A stretch of DNA of 64,000 nt from positions 66,330,139 to 66,394,138 of the forward strand of contig CM073595.1 in the NCBI GenBank assembly GCA_037074705.1, given 5' to 3'. Source of the stretch: Zhengitettix transpicula (Eukaryota; Arthropoda; Insecta; Orthoptera; Tetrigidae). The notes below the pieces were generated by a model. The model was given only the letters and a program-made list of their open reading frames with translations. It was not told the DNA's origin and searched no databases. Below are positions 47,897 through 60,680 of the stretch, piece by piece. Position 1 is the stretch's first letter, and each line of letters starts with the position of its first letter. The position numbers were made by a program, and so were the translations under genes.

Positions 47897-48742
47897 CGAC
47901 GCACCGCCACACTACTCGACATTAGTCAAGCTTTCCACACGTTCTTGGACAAAGAGCTTAACTACAAAATTCAAGAAATCTTACCACCTCAATTTTATAA
48001 ACTTCTCTAATTCTACGTATCTAACCGTTAAATTAGAACGAGAATCCAAGACGAGGTCACAGAAGTATGTCCAATTCTGTCAGGAGTTCCTCAGTGAAGC
48101 GTCCTGGGACCCTTCCTATATCTACTATATACTTCTGACTTAAAAAATACACCTACCACATATATAAATCCTTTTGAGAATGTCACAATCATCACAGTAT
48201 GGTCAAACGACCTTTAATCAATTAGAAGAGTGGCTTAAGGTCAGGAAAGTACAAGTAAATGAAACTAGATCAAGAAAAGTGGCATTCACCTTGCATAGAG
48301 ACCAGTGGCCCCTCATCTACCTGAACAACATCTAGTTATCTCAATACACCTCTATGAAGTACTTAGGATTACACATACACGATTAACCTACCCTTGCAAG
48401 AACACATAAAAATAATGGGAAACATATAAATTAGAACCAAAAACCTTTATTGGCTACTGATCTATAAAACTATGAAGCCCATCTGGACCTATGGAGTGAA
48501 ACTATGGGGTTGCCCCATCATACAAACATTTCAGTCCTGAATCCTAAGAATGATAACCAACTCGTCAGGATATATAACCAACCATATAGCCTTATAATTC
48601 CCCCAATAACTACATTTATCGATGATACAACCACAAAACACGTGGAAAACCCTCCGCGTACAGCAATCCCTTGATAAACAAGCTCCCACACCTCCAGGTC
48701 ATCAGAAGATCAAACGACATTGGCCTACTGACCTAAATTAAT
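47897..48742 (+). pseudogene. Jockey-clade LINE reverse transcriptase remnant
   Basis: A degenerate but clear ORF2 reading of a Jockey-type non-LTR retrotransposon. From 47900 one frame reads TATLLDISQAF (palm motif A region), then ELNYKIQEILPPQFYKLL, and at 48074 ILSGVPQ-stop-SVLGPFLYLLYTSD (SGVPQGSVLGP block, with Gly replaced by a stop). Three stops interrupt this frame. The YADD region is unrecognisable. After frameshifts come EWLKVRKVQVNETRS (the conserved NETKS-type segment), then IYLNNIQ and MKYLGLHIHD (YLG block, about 48354), then MKPIWTYGVKLWGC and ILRMITNSSGYITNH, the usual C-terminal part. The 5' half, including the endonuclease, is missing. It is 5'-truncated and dead. Confidence 0.9.
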
Positions 48743-51261
48743 GAGGACCATCAATGGAATGGCCCTCATCACGCCATTTTCAAGGCATCATATTAGCTTA
48801 TTGAATAATATATATATCCTGATTGCTGATTCTCCCAAATAAAATTACTTGAGAAACGTACGTACCGAACTTAATTTCTTTGTACGGTCATTGATTATTC
48901 CACTTGCATTTACTATCGACAGCTAATTATAAGAAATTTGATTATTGAATTTTACAGCTGAATTTATTGTAGCGTGTTTTCACCATGCCTGGAATGTGTA
49001 ACTCATTCATCTTATTTCAAGGTTATATCAACATTAAAATGTCTCTATCGTAGGATGATTATAACAAAGCATTGTGCTCTAGTATGTTATGGAAGGTCTC
49101 AGAATACCAACTAGCTCATCAAACAATATATAGAGCTCATGCGATAATAAGAAAATAAAAATATATCAGAGTTAATTCACCTTTATATAAATAATATAAT
49201 ATAATAAAAATCAAAAGTATACGTCGCAGTTGCCTTCTGAAGTTACATTTGAAACTACCTGCACTTGCTGATTACATTTCACCAAAATGCTCTGCCATCA
49301 GGACACAGTTATGTCATCGTTTGCGTGCTCCTTAAATCAAAGCAACAGAAAAAAATAGTTTCACAACAAGAAGTCGTCACTGCACCCTTACATGATACAT
49401 TCTGGATTAGGAATCACGTGGTCAGAGCGTCATTTATCTTTTTGAAAAATTTCTCACCATTCTTGACTCATTTTAAGAAATAGGGCAGGAATCGGTCGAT
49501 TCCTTTTGATGGATCAGTGAAGACTCAAAAAGGTTGTCAGGATGGGGAATCTAAACCAAATACAGACCCGTGGGTCCACTTTGATGGGACTCCACTGCAA
49601 TGTTGGATATAAATACACCTTTTTTTACGGATATTTGTAGATGTGAAATAAAATGAAAACGTAATCCCTTCCGCAATTTTACCATTCCGATAAATGATAA
49701 TTGACTGTAATTTCTTTCAATTTTCCTTATTTATGGGTTTCACAGTATTCATTTATATATCTCTAAAGATTACGGTTAAGCTGTCAAGAACAGTAGTACA
49801 CTACTACTGCTGCAGAATTCCGACCCAGCCTTTTATTCCAATTTCCTTATTTGCCGATCTGCTTGATAAACGTGGCGTTTTTCTTTACCGTCAATTGGTT
49901 TCATCCTGTTAGTGAGATGCAAGAAGACTCGACTCTCCGTCCCGCGACGCCGGGTTTATGGGCCAGTTTTTCCCACAGTCAACTGCGCTAAAGTTTAAGT
50001 GAATAATAATGTCTGTAATTGGTCGAGGGAGCCGGAGAAGCTGGGAGACCTTCACATCAGATTGCAGCCTCCGACCACTGCTCCAGATACGCTCAGATCC
50101 TAGAAATTCCAACCACGAATACAAAACTCACCATATGTAACCAGAATTGAAGAAACGTGTTTAGTCATTTTATTAGTATTTCATTATCTCATTGATAACA
50201 ATCCAAAGGAAAGACAAGAAGGGAACGGAAAATAGAATTTATTTTGCAAAATCGGAAATAGCTAAAGAGGGTTGGAGCGGTCCAACTACATGTACACCTG
50301 TATGTAAAATGTTCAATGTTTCAAATAAGTTCCGTTTTTACTGTTAATCATTCATTTTTTCATCTTGGATTTACAATTGCCTCTGTAACTCCTACTTTAT
50401 ATTTCCAGGTCGTCCGCAGTATTCGGTTATCAAAGTATATGCGACGATGAATCCTTATCATCTCATAATTTGACGAATGTTGATGACATCCAATTAAATG
50501 TTCCTGTAAAGAAACTGGTACAGAAAGATAAGAGCAATTCACCAAAAGGTTTCCAAGATGACGACTACAGAGTTGTGAGAGAAAGACGAATGATTCTACG
50601 ATGTATTAATCGATGATACAGTTAATCCAATACATTTTTTCAGATAAGGACCTGAACTGGAGCGGCGGAGCTGGGATCAAAAATGCTTCAAGAAAATTTA
50701 CTAAGACATACGTTTTGCAGTATTGTTAGTCTTTCTAGTTTGAGTTCTTGTGGTTTCATATGAGGGAGCGATAAAATAATTCACAAAAACAAACTCTGAG
50801 ACATTGCATTTTTTTAAAGTCGAAAATGGTACAGTATAAATATTTATTTTAATTATGCTGAGGTTAACTTAATATAAATTTCTTTAATTTTTCTTGTTGC
50901 GATATTAAATTAAATATTAAAATCTTCCATTCTATTTAAATGAATTTGTTTATAATATTAAAATCTTCCATTCTATTTAAATGAAATTGTTTATATATGT
51001 ATATATATATCCAGATATTATTAGTAATACTGCTATTACGTTGTATATACCTGAAATATATCAGTAAAATATCTATTATTATTTCAACGTCCCTCAAAAT
51101 ATTCAGTAATGGCATTCGTGCAAAAAAAATTTGTTATGAGGTACACGCAAAAATCACAGGCAAAGCGTGAAGCTGTATCCTCTGTTAATCTAAAAGAAAA
51201 CGTCAACATCTCTTCACAATTTACAATTATTTAAACGTCCTTGTATTAAAGGATCAGAATG
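48743..51261. other. Intergenic DNA, nothing firmly recognised
   Basis: Contains the 41-bp tandem duplication at 50913-50994. A GC-richer part near 49905-50130 has no recognisable structure. Confidence 0.5.
50913..50994 (+). repeat. Tandem duplication, 2 x 41 bp
   Basis: Two adjacent 41-bp units (AATATTAAAATCTTCCATTC and so on) differ at one position only, so the duplication is recent. Confidence 0.95.
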
Positions 51262-51355
51262 GAAAAATCTCGAGAGGACAAGGATTCGAACCCGGAAACT
51301 CCACTTGCTACTTGTTTTCTTTCCCGTCTGAGTTTTCCAAGTCGACTCGCCGGAC
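51262..51355 (-). repeat. tRNA-derived SINE-like fragment
   Basis: The minus strand shows GGCGAGTCGACTTGG (A-box-like), then about 45 bp later TTTCCGGGTTCGAATCCTTG with an exact B box. The longer A-to-B spacing resembles a class II (Leu/Ser) tRNA ancestor. The acceptor stem is not closed, so I do not call a tRNA gene. Confidence 0.5.
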
Positions 51356-52039
51356 TTTGTGACACAAGGTTTGGTACTACTAGAAATATTAACTAATGAT
51401 TAATGCGTATTCATTATAATGGTTTCATGATAATGACTGAATTATACGGTAAGCTGAAAACGAATAAATGCTAATATGTTGATTAATAAAGTCAATTATT
51501 AATATTACGATTTGAATATGTGTGCTATAATCCGGAACAGCTGCTCATCGAAAGCTGGTCAGAAACGGAAAGGGCAAAGTTTGTGATCGAAGCGGCCTCA
51601 AAACCTTGCCTTTGACACTAAGTGTGAAAAATCTAAACACAGCATTTTCATGTTCCTATTAATGCTGTTTATCTCCCTTTTCTCCTACAGTGCTAAAAAA
51701 AACATTAAAAGACAGCTTATTTTTCATCATATCTATTTTTAACGTTAATTGAGTCCTGAGCGGTTTATGCAACCTGTTTCCCATTTACTCCATATTTCGT
51801 TCATTTTCAATATTTCATCGACAGTTGCGTTCTCTTTAACTTTATATTTTATAAATATAATTTTTATACACTTGTAATGGACCAGTTTTATATCGATTGA
51901 GATGTTTTTTAGTATTTTCCTGGAATCCACAACATGCTGTTTACTTATGCAAAGTGGAATGTTTTGTAACATTCAAGATCTTTTGCATTTCTATTAAAGG
52001 AATATACATTTATTGAGGATTTCGTTTTGGAAAAGAGCA
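51356..52039. other. AT-rich intergenic DNA, nothing recognised
   Basis: The 75-codon minus frame at 51745-51972 is Lys/Ile-rich and unassigned. Confidence 0.5.
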
Positions 52040-52450
52040 GGTTCTCATGGAGACAGCAAGGGCAATGTTGGTTGTGTGCTGTGTAATGAGCATTAGTAAA
52101 TTCGGCGAAGGTCTGACTGAGGCAGGCGCAGCTATCAGAAGATCGGCCAAGCGCCACGAGGAAAACCAGTTTTTAAGCGCCTCTGGCGGCGAGCTTTATG
52201 AATGTGTGAAAACAACAACGGCAAATTAATGCGTGTATGGCGAACCGGACGCGACCGAATCTGCAGCTCACCTGTGAAATTGTGCGATTTCTCCAGGACA
52301 TATGGTTCATTGAACCCTGGATTGGCGGAGGAAAACCGATCGTGGTCCTGAGAGCACCTGCCTCTTTCACGTCCTCCGATGTCTCAATGCCACTGAGCAG
52401 TTTGTTAATATTTCTGTGGCCAGACTTGGCAGCTTACAAGGCTCGCTATA
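52040..52450. other. GC-richer, low-repeat block
   Basis: A balanced-composition island. Four overlapping frames of 60-84 codons on both strands (52047-52491) have no family resemblance. It could be a conserved non-coding element. No splice-bounded exon is evident. Confidence 0.3.
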
Positions 52451-53902
52451 ATTTAGTTTATGAATTCTTTCATTACCATATTTTTACATAATTGTTTCGC
52501 GCCATCGGTTCATTTCCCAAGTGTAAGTTTGTGTCTGACTAATTTCAACTTTATTCTATACTTAATCCCACAAAACTAAAAACCACACTGGCCACAATCA
52601 CATTTATCGACAAAATTTGTTTTTTAATGTACACTACCCCTGTGACGTATGCATCCCTCAGAGATTCGTCAGTATTGACCAATAATTCGAGAAGGCAAAT
52701 AAGTTAGAAATACTCATGAAGCATATTATCAGTAAAAATTCCATTTGACGGTACCAGATAACCTATCGACGTCATCGTCAATACAAATCCATTTGATAAT
52801 TCGGTATATTTGCTCTTGCTAATTTAGTATGAAAACGACATTAAATCAGACCTATCACGAATCGCTTTCAGAATTAATATTAATGAATTTTGCCACCATT
52901 TATGACAACGTCTTCAGATTTCTAATTTCAATTGAACGCTGTTTTAAATGAGTTTTTTAGCACTTCAATGACACAAACTACAACACACTATGAGGATTAC
53001 GGAGGTCAAATAAGAGGTTTCTTACTGTCTAAAGTTTGTTGTGAGGAAGTAAAGTCGTTAATATGAACCGTAGTTAACGCTTAACATTTTTAAGGTAGAT
53101 AATTTTCGGAAAATAGTTGTATATTTTCTAATATTAATGAGGATATTCATTTAAACGCGTAAACATCACTGTCATATTCCCAAGTGTTTTAAAGACCTGA
53201 AAATGAATTCTAGAAAATTATTATCAGGCCCGTGACCAGGGAAACTGTCGTACAATATATATATTTGAAACAAAAATTTTCTCAAATATATGCTAATTGA
53301 ACATTATCGTTATTATTAACATCTCCTAAACTCATCATTATAAAAGTAAATTTTATCTCCCTTGAATTATTTTATTCTTCCTCCTCATTGTCTTATTTTA
53401 TACCGACCGTTTCAAGTACAATTACCTATAAATTATAAAAATTATTCTCGAAATTTGTATAATTTTGAATTTCTATTGAAAACTTTATTCCCTCGGTACT
53501 TGACTGTTATCCTTCGTCAGTACTTTTACGTGAAAACCGAAATTCTTTAATCCGTCCACTATCATATTAACCAAGAATACAAATATTTAATTTCTCTATT
53601 AGAAATAACTCCACGTGAAAGAAATTTATCATTGAAACTTTGTGCATGTCTCAATGGCGAAACGACCCACGATGTGTTTTGTGAAGGACGGAATTGTATT
53701 TATATTTACAACAACGGTCAGTTTTGTATCCCAAAGTAAGCACAGCAATTTGTTACGATAGAGAGATCCCTATCGAAATTGCAACTCGACGTGGCCATCG
53801 ATCTGTTTGGAGAATGGTGCGGGATTACCTCTGCGTTCGCTATTTTCGGAAAAGAGCGTCATGCGTCATAGATAATTATGTACGCAAGATATCGTTGTGT
53901 TG
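52451..53902. other. AT-rich intergenic DNA, nothing recognised
   Basis: No gene, tRNA-like arm or inverted repeat was noticed. Confidence 0.5.
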
Positions 53903-53965
53903 CTGGAATTCGAACCCGGCCCACTCCACGGGCGGTCGCCTCTACCAGTGCCTACGTGATATTAA
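53903..53965 (-). repeat. tRNA-derived SINE-like fragment
   Basis: The minus strand reads TGGTAGAGGCGACCG (A-box-like), and about 25 bp later GGCCGGGTTCGAATTCCAGC (B box GGTTCGAATTCC). It lies inside the longest open frame of the window (53694-54086, 130 codons), which argues that the frame is not a gene. Confidence 0.5.
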
Positions 53966-55880
53966 ATTTTTATTTGTATTGCCTATAACAGATGTCAGCA
54001 AAAGAATTTGCATTGTTCTCGGCTTTCTCGCTTACATTAATGCGACATTCCAAATTCAGCCACGCGTCCTTGCCCTGATTTTTTAATCACTCCGTTTATA
54101 AGGACACAAGAGCTATCCATTTGTAACGACATTATCATGAATCGTTCACGATTTTGTTCCGAGTTTCGTCACTTTCGATTAATATGTATTGAGTACGAAA
54201 TTTGTCCTTCTTACGAAGTATTTTCCGACAATTTTGTGTGGGCATTTTCGTATGCTTCTGTGAATGTAGAAGAATTATTACGAATAGAGTTCCATAAAAT
54301 ACGTAAAATAACGTGTAAGGAACTAACACTAAGCATAATAATCTGTAGTAAAACTTCAGTTATTCCTACACAAATATAGAAATACCTGATTTTTTTTGTA
54401 ACATGACCTATGTTTCCAGAAACCTAAAAGAATTAATAATGGACACTAAAATATTTTCGTAACAAGAGTTCATTAGCTCGTTATGAGAACATAATAATTT
54501 TTTCTTAGCGTCTTGTGTACTTCAAAATCGGGCATAGAATGCGACATATTTGAAACATCGTTTCATTCCAATAAGGTGACTTTCATTCGAAATAAACGTG
54601 GTCAAACTTGCGTCATATTGATATGTACGAGTAGATATCACTTGAAACCTGAAACCGTCTAAATTAATATTGACTAAAATTTAACGCTAATCTTGTCACC
54701 GGTTGAAACGCCTCTAAGACGAATTTTTATAAAAGAGATCGAACGGTCACGTTAATTATTCCTTCACTTCTTATTTCTCACTTAAGACTTTTCTTCGTTC
54801 TATTACAATTTGTATTTTCCTTGCTCATTTAATGAAAATTTCACCTCCCATTTTCTGCCTCCATCAACAATGTTCTTTCTTATTCGAAAAATGTAGTTAA
54901 ATGTTCATTATCATGAATATATAGACCTACTGGAAATATAATTTTTAATATTCACAACTTCTGATCGATATTTTAATATGATGAATATTTATTAGCCTAT
55001 ATTAAGATGGATGTATAAATTCAGTTTAGTTGAGTATGCTGTAAGAATAATGTCTAAGAGTCATTTTAACTCTATAAGATTCGTTTCCCGTGGATACTTT
55101 TAGACCGTATTAACATATGGTATAATTTTCACAGCAAATTCTTCCTGGCGAGAAGGGAAAAAAAGGATTGTTTTGTTTGTGTTGAAGTTTCTCGAAGAGC
55201 AACGTGAAGGGGCTTCTATGCAATTTCGTTCTGTCATTCTCCAGATTATCCAAAATATTATTAATCCATCAGAGAAACAATAATGGACAAGATAAATGTG
55301 TTATAATTATATATTATGAGGTAGTATCCATCAATGTTTACATAATACCTTTAATTGATTCTGTTCAATCAGAATTTCGCAATGTTGTTATGATGAATTT
55401 TATCATTTAAATGTACTGTTATAGACATACAACCGTTTCAGGAAAAATAAAATAATGACAGTTTGGGGAAAGCACTGCCGGAAAAATAATCTGGGAAAAA
55501 CTTCACTTAAATATTAGAATAAAAGTGAGACACTTTCTGTACAGACATAATTTAATAATTAAATCTGACGTTTCTTTATGGATAAAATTTTCTAGTATAG
55601 TTTTCCGAGTCTAGAATTCTGTTGACAAGCCCGTGACTATCGCTGTTGTTTAGTTGGGGTTATTTTAGTTTTATAATTTATTAAATTTTGCTGTCAATGA
55701 ATTTATTCCTTAATATTAGGAAGTAGTATAAAACATTTATCAGTGAACATCTATTCTGGGAATCAACACAACGAAAACGTTAGTGATTTTCATTCCTCGA
55801 TGAGCCGTCGTTGACGTATTACTCCGAAACAAATTTGTTTCCCTGTAAACATCAGATACTTAATAAAGTTCGTCGTCCTG
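53966..55880. other. AT-rich intergenic DNA, nothing recognised
   Basis: Short unassigned frames only. Confidence 0.5.
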
Positions 55881-57310
55881 TTTTATAGCGGCCAGGCGGT
55901 CAGTAACAACAATAAAGAGCCTAAATTCCCGACGTCTGCGAGTGTTTTTATTCCTTTATTTACAAGATTTTATGCTCCTTTCTTTTTGCGCATTCAAAAA
56001 TGGCTGCAGTGCGTTCTTTTTATTACACAGGTCTAGACCAGTTTTAGCGGATTTTCCGCCCATACAAATCAGTTTTAAGCAGGTCGAGCCCCGTTTATTT
56101 GCCGTCCATATATGTGTTTCGAGTTTCGCTTGCAGTAAATCACGAGACGAGGCAAACGTGGAAAACCGCCGATGTTGTTCACCCGGTAGCGTCAATTTAC
56201 GGCGGAAGGGCTTCCGAAGCCAACACCACTCGTATTTCATATAAAAGTACGATACCGTGGGCGCGTGTTTCTCTCTTTCAATTTCCCCAAGGGTCCGAGG
56301 CCATCAGTATGCAAGAATGCATTTAAACACAACGCACTCGAACCCTCACTCTGCCGCTTTTAATAGGCTTGTAAATTGACTAATGACCCCATTCAACATT
56401 CTGACGTGTATTTATATACGAAAGGCCGCTGCACCAGTCCGGACTGACCGGGACGGGCCAGTATTTACAACAATAATTGTTTCCAAGTCCAAGTGGAAGG
56501 CGAAGGCTGAGACGAAGGCGAAGACTTGCTACCGGTGGTTTACCGCGCCGCATCCAAGACGATTTCGCCTTCGCCTTTGTCTTCCAAGTCGGCTGACGTG
56601 CTTTTTGCCTCCAGTCCGAGCAGCCATTATAGGGGAAATCTATTACAAAGGCGCTTGTTAAGGGTGCACACAATTACCATAATAACGCCGTGTTTTGCAT
56701 CTTTCTAAATATAACTTTGCGGAGAAATATATCTGGTGTGTATAATAGTTGGCGCCCTTTGTCAACGTCAGGCGCAGGCCGCCTCCCCTTCGCTGTAACA
56801 CCGTGTCCTAATTAGCTATTAGCAAATCCTCGCCGCAAAACCCAGCTCCGTCCTTGCAACATAAATGTTTATTTTATTCCGGACGGGAACTTCTTTCTAA
56901 TGCGTGGCACGGGCGTTATACACTAACGCAGTTATTGCCACACCGGTAAGTGGGGCAAAATTATTTTTAAATGCTTATGCGGGAGCCGCGCCCATTCCTC
57001 AAAGAGACAATGCCAAATCAAATGCAGTCTGCTTTACATTACGACTGACAATAAGCAATTACACAGCGAGGTCTTTCCTCCAGGCGCCCGCTTTTGGTTT
57101 TGCTGAGACGGTCTGGCCCCCTCCACGGGTGAAAGGCCCGGCCCGGCCCGGCCCGACTCTCACTCGTCCATAAATGTGGTGGCCTTTCTCTTTTAAAAAC
57201 TTACTGTGTCATCAAACGAGCATTATTTCTCGCGGACTGCGAATGCGTCATCCGGCATCTTCGAAGCGCTGAGACGGCAGGGGTCCGAGGGCCGGGTGCG
57301 GTCAATCACA
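55881..57310. other. Large GC/CpG-rich, low-repeat island
   Basis: This is the longest GC-rich block of the window. It includes a hairpin (56511-56523 with 56569-56581), CTAATTAGC near 56810, several TTTAT/CATAAA blocks and a (GGCCC)4 array (about 57138-57157). Overlapping frames of 60-100 codons occur on both strands, as expected when stop codons are depleted. None resembles a known protein. By contrast with the repeat-filled flanks it looks protected from insertions, as regulatory blocks of developmental genes often are. That is inference from texture only. Confidence 0.35.
57138..57157. repeat. (GGCCC)4 pentanucleotide repeat
   Basis: Four tandem GGCCC units, unusual in this AT-rich background. 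Confidence 0.85.
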
Positions 57311-60300
57311 TTCAATTATATTTACTTCCCATATGTAATCGACTAGGCGAAAATAACTAGTCGATACGTACGCAAAAATAAATTAAATTCACAAAAACCT
57401 ATCCACCATTATAAATTTCTACGGTTATCGCATTGCCTGATAAAAATATCAAGATTGAATCCTACGTTCCCAAATGTAAAAAATTTGAGTCATGAAACAG
57501 TAACATCCCCATAAGAACACACGTTTCAACCCTTCAGTGCGCAGAATAGCATATATGCAACATAACTTTTATCATCACCCCAGAGACATCTGTTGGTTCC
57601 TAAGAGAGCTAATTTGTGATGCAGATATGAAACAGCAAGCACTTAAGGAATAAAAATTTTGGCATCCGTGGAAATATTCAAACAAGCCTTTCCTAGCTTT
57701 CTGTGGTTCAACCCCTTAAGCCAGATTTTTCTACCCGCCGGTCAACTTCAGAATATTTTTTTTTTAAGACAGAAAATTTACGCGTAATTATCAGGGTTTT
57801 GCATTAAGTAATAAGTATCCAATTAATGTGAATTGTTTATAAATCAGACCTAATTATATTAATGTTGAATATGTGCTACATCATGAGCCAAATTCACTTT
57901 GGTCACGTTTGATTTTTTTGGTTATTTTTTCCGTATTATATTCACAAAAATACATCTTAAAAAATTTAGTTTAAAAAATAAAAAGGCTTAAATGTATCTT
58001 TTTCAAGAGAGCCGTGGTTCCGCTCCCAGAATAAAACTTTTTACGTACATTGATATTTAGCTCATTTTCAGGCAGTAATATATATTTTTTGAGTGATGAA
58101 TAATTTCCAGAAGATAAAAACTTCATTCTGAACCATTTTGTGAAAAGAAATTAAAGTAGATTTTCATAAACAATGAAGTTATACTGTCATTAAAGAACTG
58201 CAGCAATAAATGATAATTAATAACTACAAATCGAACAGAAAACAGGTTGGGTGGAAAGTAACGTTACAGAATAGAAAATATGATGGCATGATTTCAAGTT
58301 TTCTTATTTTTAGCCATATCGATATTTAATGTTATCTGCCAATGAAAAAATTTCACTTTTCCGAATGATTATACATCGGACGACCTCACCGATGCAGAGA
58401 TTTCGCCGGTGACATTACATTTTATATGCGAATTTAAATAAAAGGATTTTAACGAGTCCCTTCTGAAGAAAGAGTGGGAGGGGCCGAGAAAAACAGGAGG
58501 AACCTACACTAGGTGCAACGAGGAACATTGACAGATTGCGTAATAGATCGTTCCGTAATACAATATAAAGTACTCCAATGACCTTCGAATAAATTCAGTT
58601 TATATATATATATATAACTCACCGTGCTTTAATAATATTTGTTTGAAATAGATAAATCCTTTTAGAAGTATTTGTGCTTCTTAGCGTCAATATTTCTATC
58701 GGAATGAAAAATGGTCTGAAGGTCTGACGTCTGAGGAATTCTGATCTAATAATTACGTAACATAGCCGAAAATTAAAAATACGGATAATACAGTCCAAGT
58801 TAAGTAAGAAGTTTTGGAATTTATTGTGACCCGCATGTAAGAATAACACTACATGTAGACCGGACGTTGGCGCGTGTGCATGTTACAGCGTACCTGTATC
58901 GCTCAGGAACAATGGAATACATCAAATGCGAGCAACAGTCGCGTCGTTAAAAAGTCCTCATCCACATGTTGCTCATTTATGTAACCACAAGTGGTACGAG
59001 ACACGGGACACGTTTCCCTACTTTACAGAAGACTGCTAAAGATGGAGCTCATCTTAAAGTTGGAACAGGAGTCGTACAATTATATTTTGCGTTCGATGAG
59101 GGGAATTTCGTGTGTTAATCATTGCCAGTCTTGAATCCCATTATACGTCAAGCTGAAACCGATGTATTCACAAACGGAATTTATTTTTTTATGTTGACAT
59201 TGAAAGAATTTAGGGAAAATATTTATTTTTAGAAACACGATTTTAATTATAGAACACAGCCAATAATTAATATTTTTACATCCTTTTATGAACATACGAA
59301 AATTCTAAACCAACCACAATATCCGTTTACTTTCAATTTTTTTTGTATATTATGTCTTGCACTATTTTTAAAAGTTGAAATAATACGAATGTTATCATTC
59401 ATTTACACATTAATTTAGGATACTAATTTCATGTACTGTACAGACTATCAAATCATTATAATTATCTGAGAGCTATGTATATGTTAATGAATCGTATAGT
59501 AGTTTCAATGGAAATAACATTTACTAAATGGGTTTCCATTGTGACAACAAATTTCCCTATAATTATGCTTTTAAAATCCCGAACATGTTTGGGCCTATAC
59601 AAGACTCGTATCGACAAAATAAATCCCCAAAATTATAGCCTTTGCCCTTGGAAATTGGGACGACATGTTTCAAAGTCGACTAACGGTTGAATTTTCAATA
59701 CTCCATTTCAGTTTTTCGCAGACAACATTCTCTGAAGTTCGGGAGGGGGGGGAGGTATCTTTTTTGATGTAGATCTTAATTCTGTTCGCTTGACCTTTGA
59801 TTTTCAATGCATATACCTCATATACTTAGATAGACTGAATGTATAGAGCTTAATTAAGTGAACCTCCATATGAGCAGACCACGCTCTTTGTATGCGTTTA
59901 GAATCGGTATCAAGAATCGTCTTGTTATCATCTCCATTCTTATTCAGGCATAATAGTGTAATAATCTCCCACAGAAACCCGCTGAGAGGGATATACAGGT
60001 CAGGTGGAAGGTAGGTTCCTTAAATTACATCCAGAGTTATGCATCGCAATTTATTTATTACTATTCACATCTCTAGGTTCATTGCTGGTTATTATAAAAT
60101 AGAAAACCTTGTCAGAAAATCGTCAATGGGATTATTTTGTTATTGGCAGTTTCCAGCATTTAAATAAATGTATAAAAATTCTAAACAAATTAGGAGCTCG
60201 TAATGTATTATACTACAATATATACAATGAACATATCATGATGAAAGAGCGATTAAAATTGAATTTCATATATAGATAATAAGAATTGTAGATAAGGAGA

Positions 60301-60578
60301 GTTAAAACGGTGTCATACTTTGGTAGACGTGCAACGTATTATTATTATAGCACTGAATGAGGTTCAACACAAATTAAATCGTTTAATTTGTAATAAATAT
60401 GGATTTAAAAAATTGCTTGTTATCAAATAGTATTTATTTATAATAGCACTTTCTTTTACAAAAATATAATATTAATATCAGAGCGCTTTTATATGCGTTA
60501 CTAAAACAGAACAGTCTAGAGACAAATTACAAAGCAGAAATACACGATAAATAAGAAAATGGCAAAGTTCCAGAATCG
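57311..60578. other. AT-rich intergenic DNA, nothing recognised
   Basis: A short (TA)n tract at 58601-58616. A slightly GC-richer part near 58860-59110 shows no recognisable structure. Confidence 0.5.
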
Positions 60579-60680
60579 ATGTCGTCAGAGCGCGTCACTT
60601 ACGTTGAGCCAATTTATGATCCTGGCGCGATGATTTCTGAGGTTGACGTCTGCGGTCGTTGGCTTCGGCTCAGCGTCGGG
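60579..60680 (+). repeat. Dispersed repeat 'GTGATCCTGGCGAGATG', copy 4
   Basis: TCAGAGCGCGTCACTTACGT, then TTATGATCCTGGCGCGATGA, then GACGTCTGCGGTCGTTGG. It is the fullest copy and matches 45221-45320 and 14886-14970. It opens a 79-codon frame beginning SSERVTYVEPIYDPG, but the other copies do not keep that frame, so coding is unlikely. Confidence 0.65.

Noticed and set aside
47814..48143. 109-codon frame overlapping the Jockey remnant
   Set aside because: The conserved reverse transcriptase peptides are in a different frame (47900 onward). This frame is a shadow.
53694..54086. Longest open frame (130 codons, + strand)
   Set aside because: It contains an antisense tRNA-like SINE fragment (53903-53965) and resembles no protein family, so it is best explained as chance.
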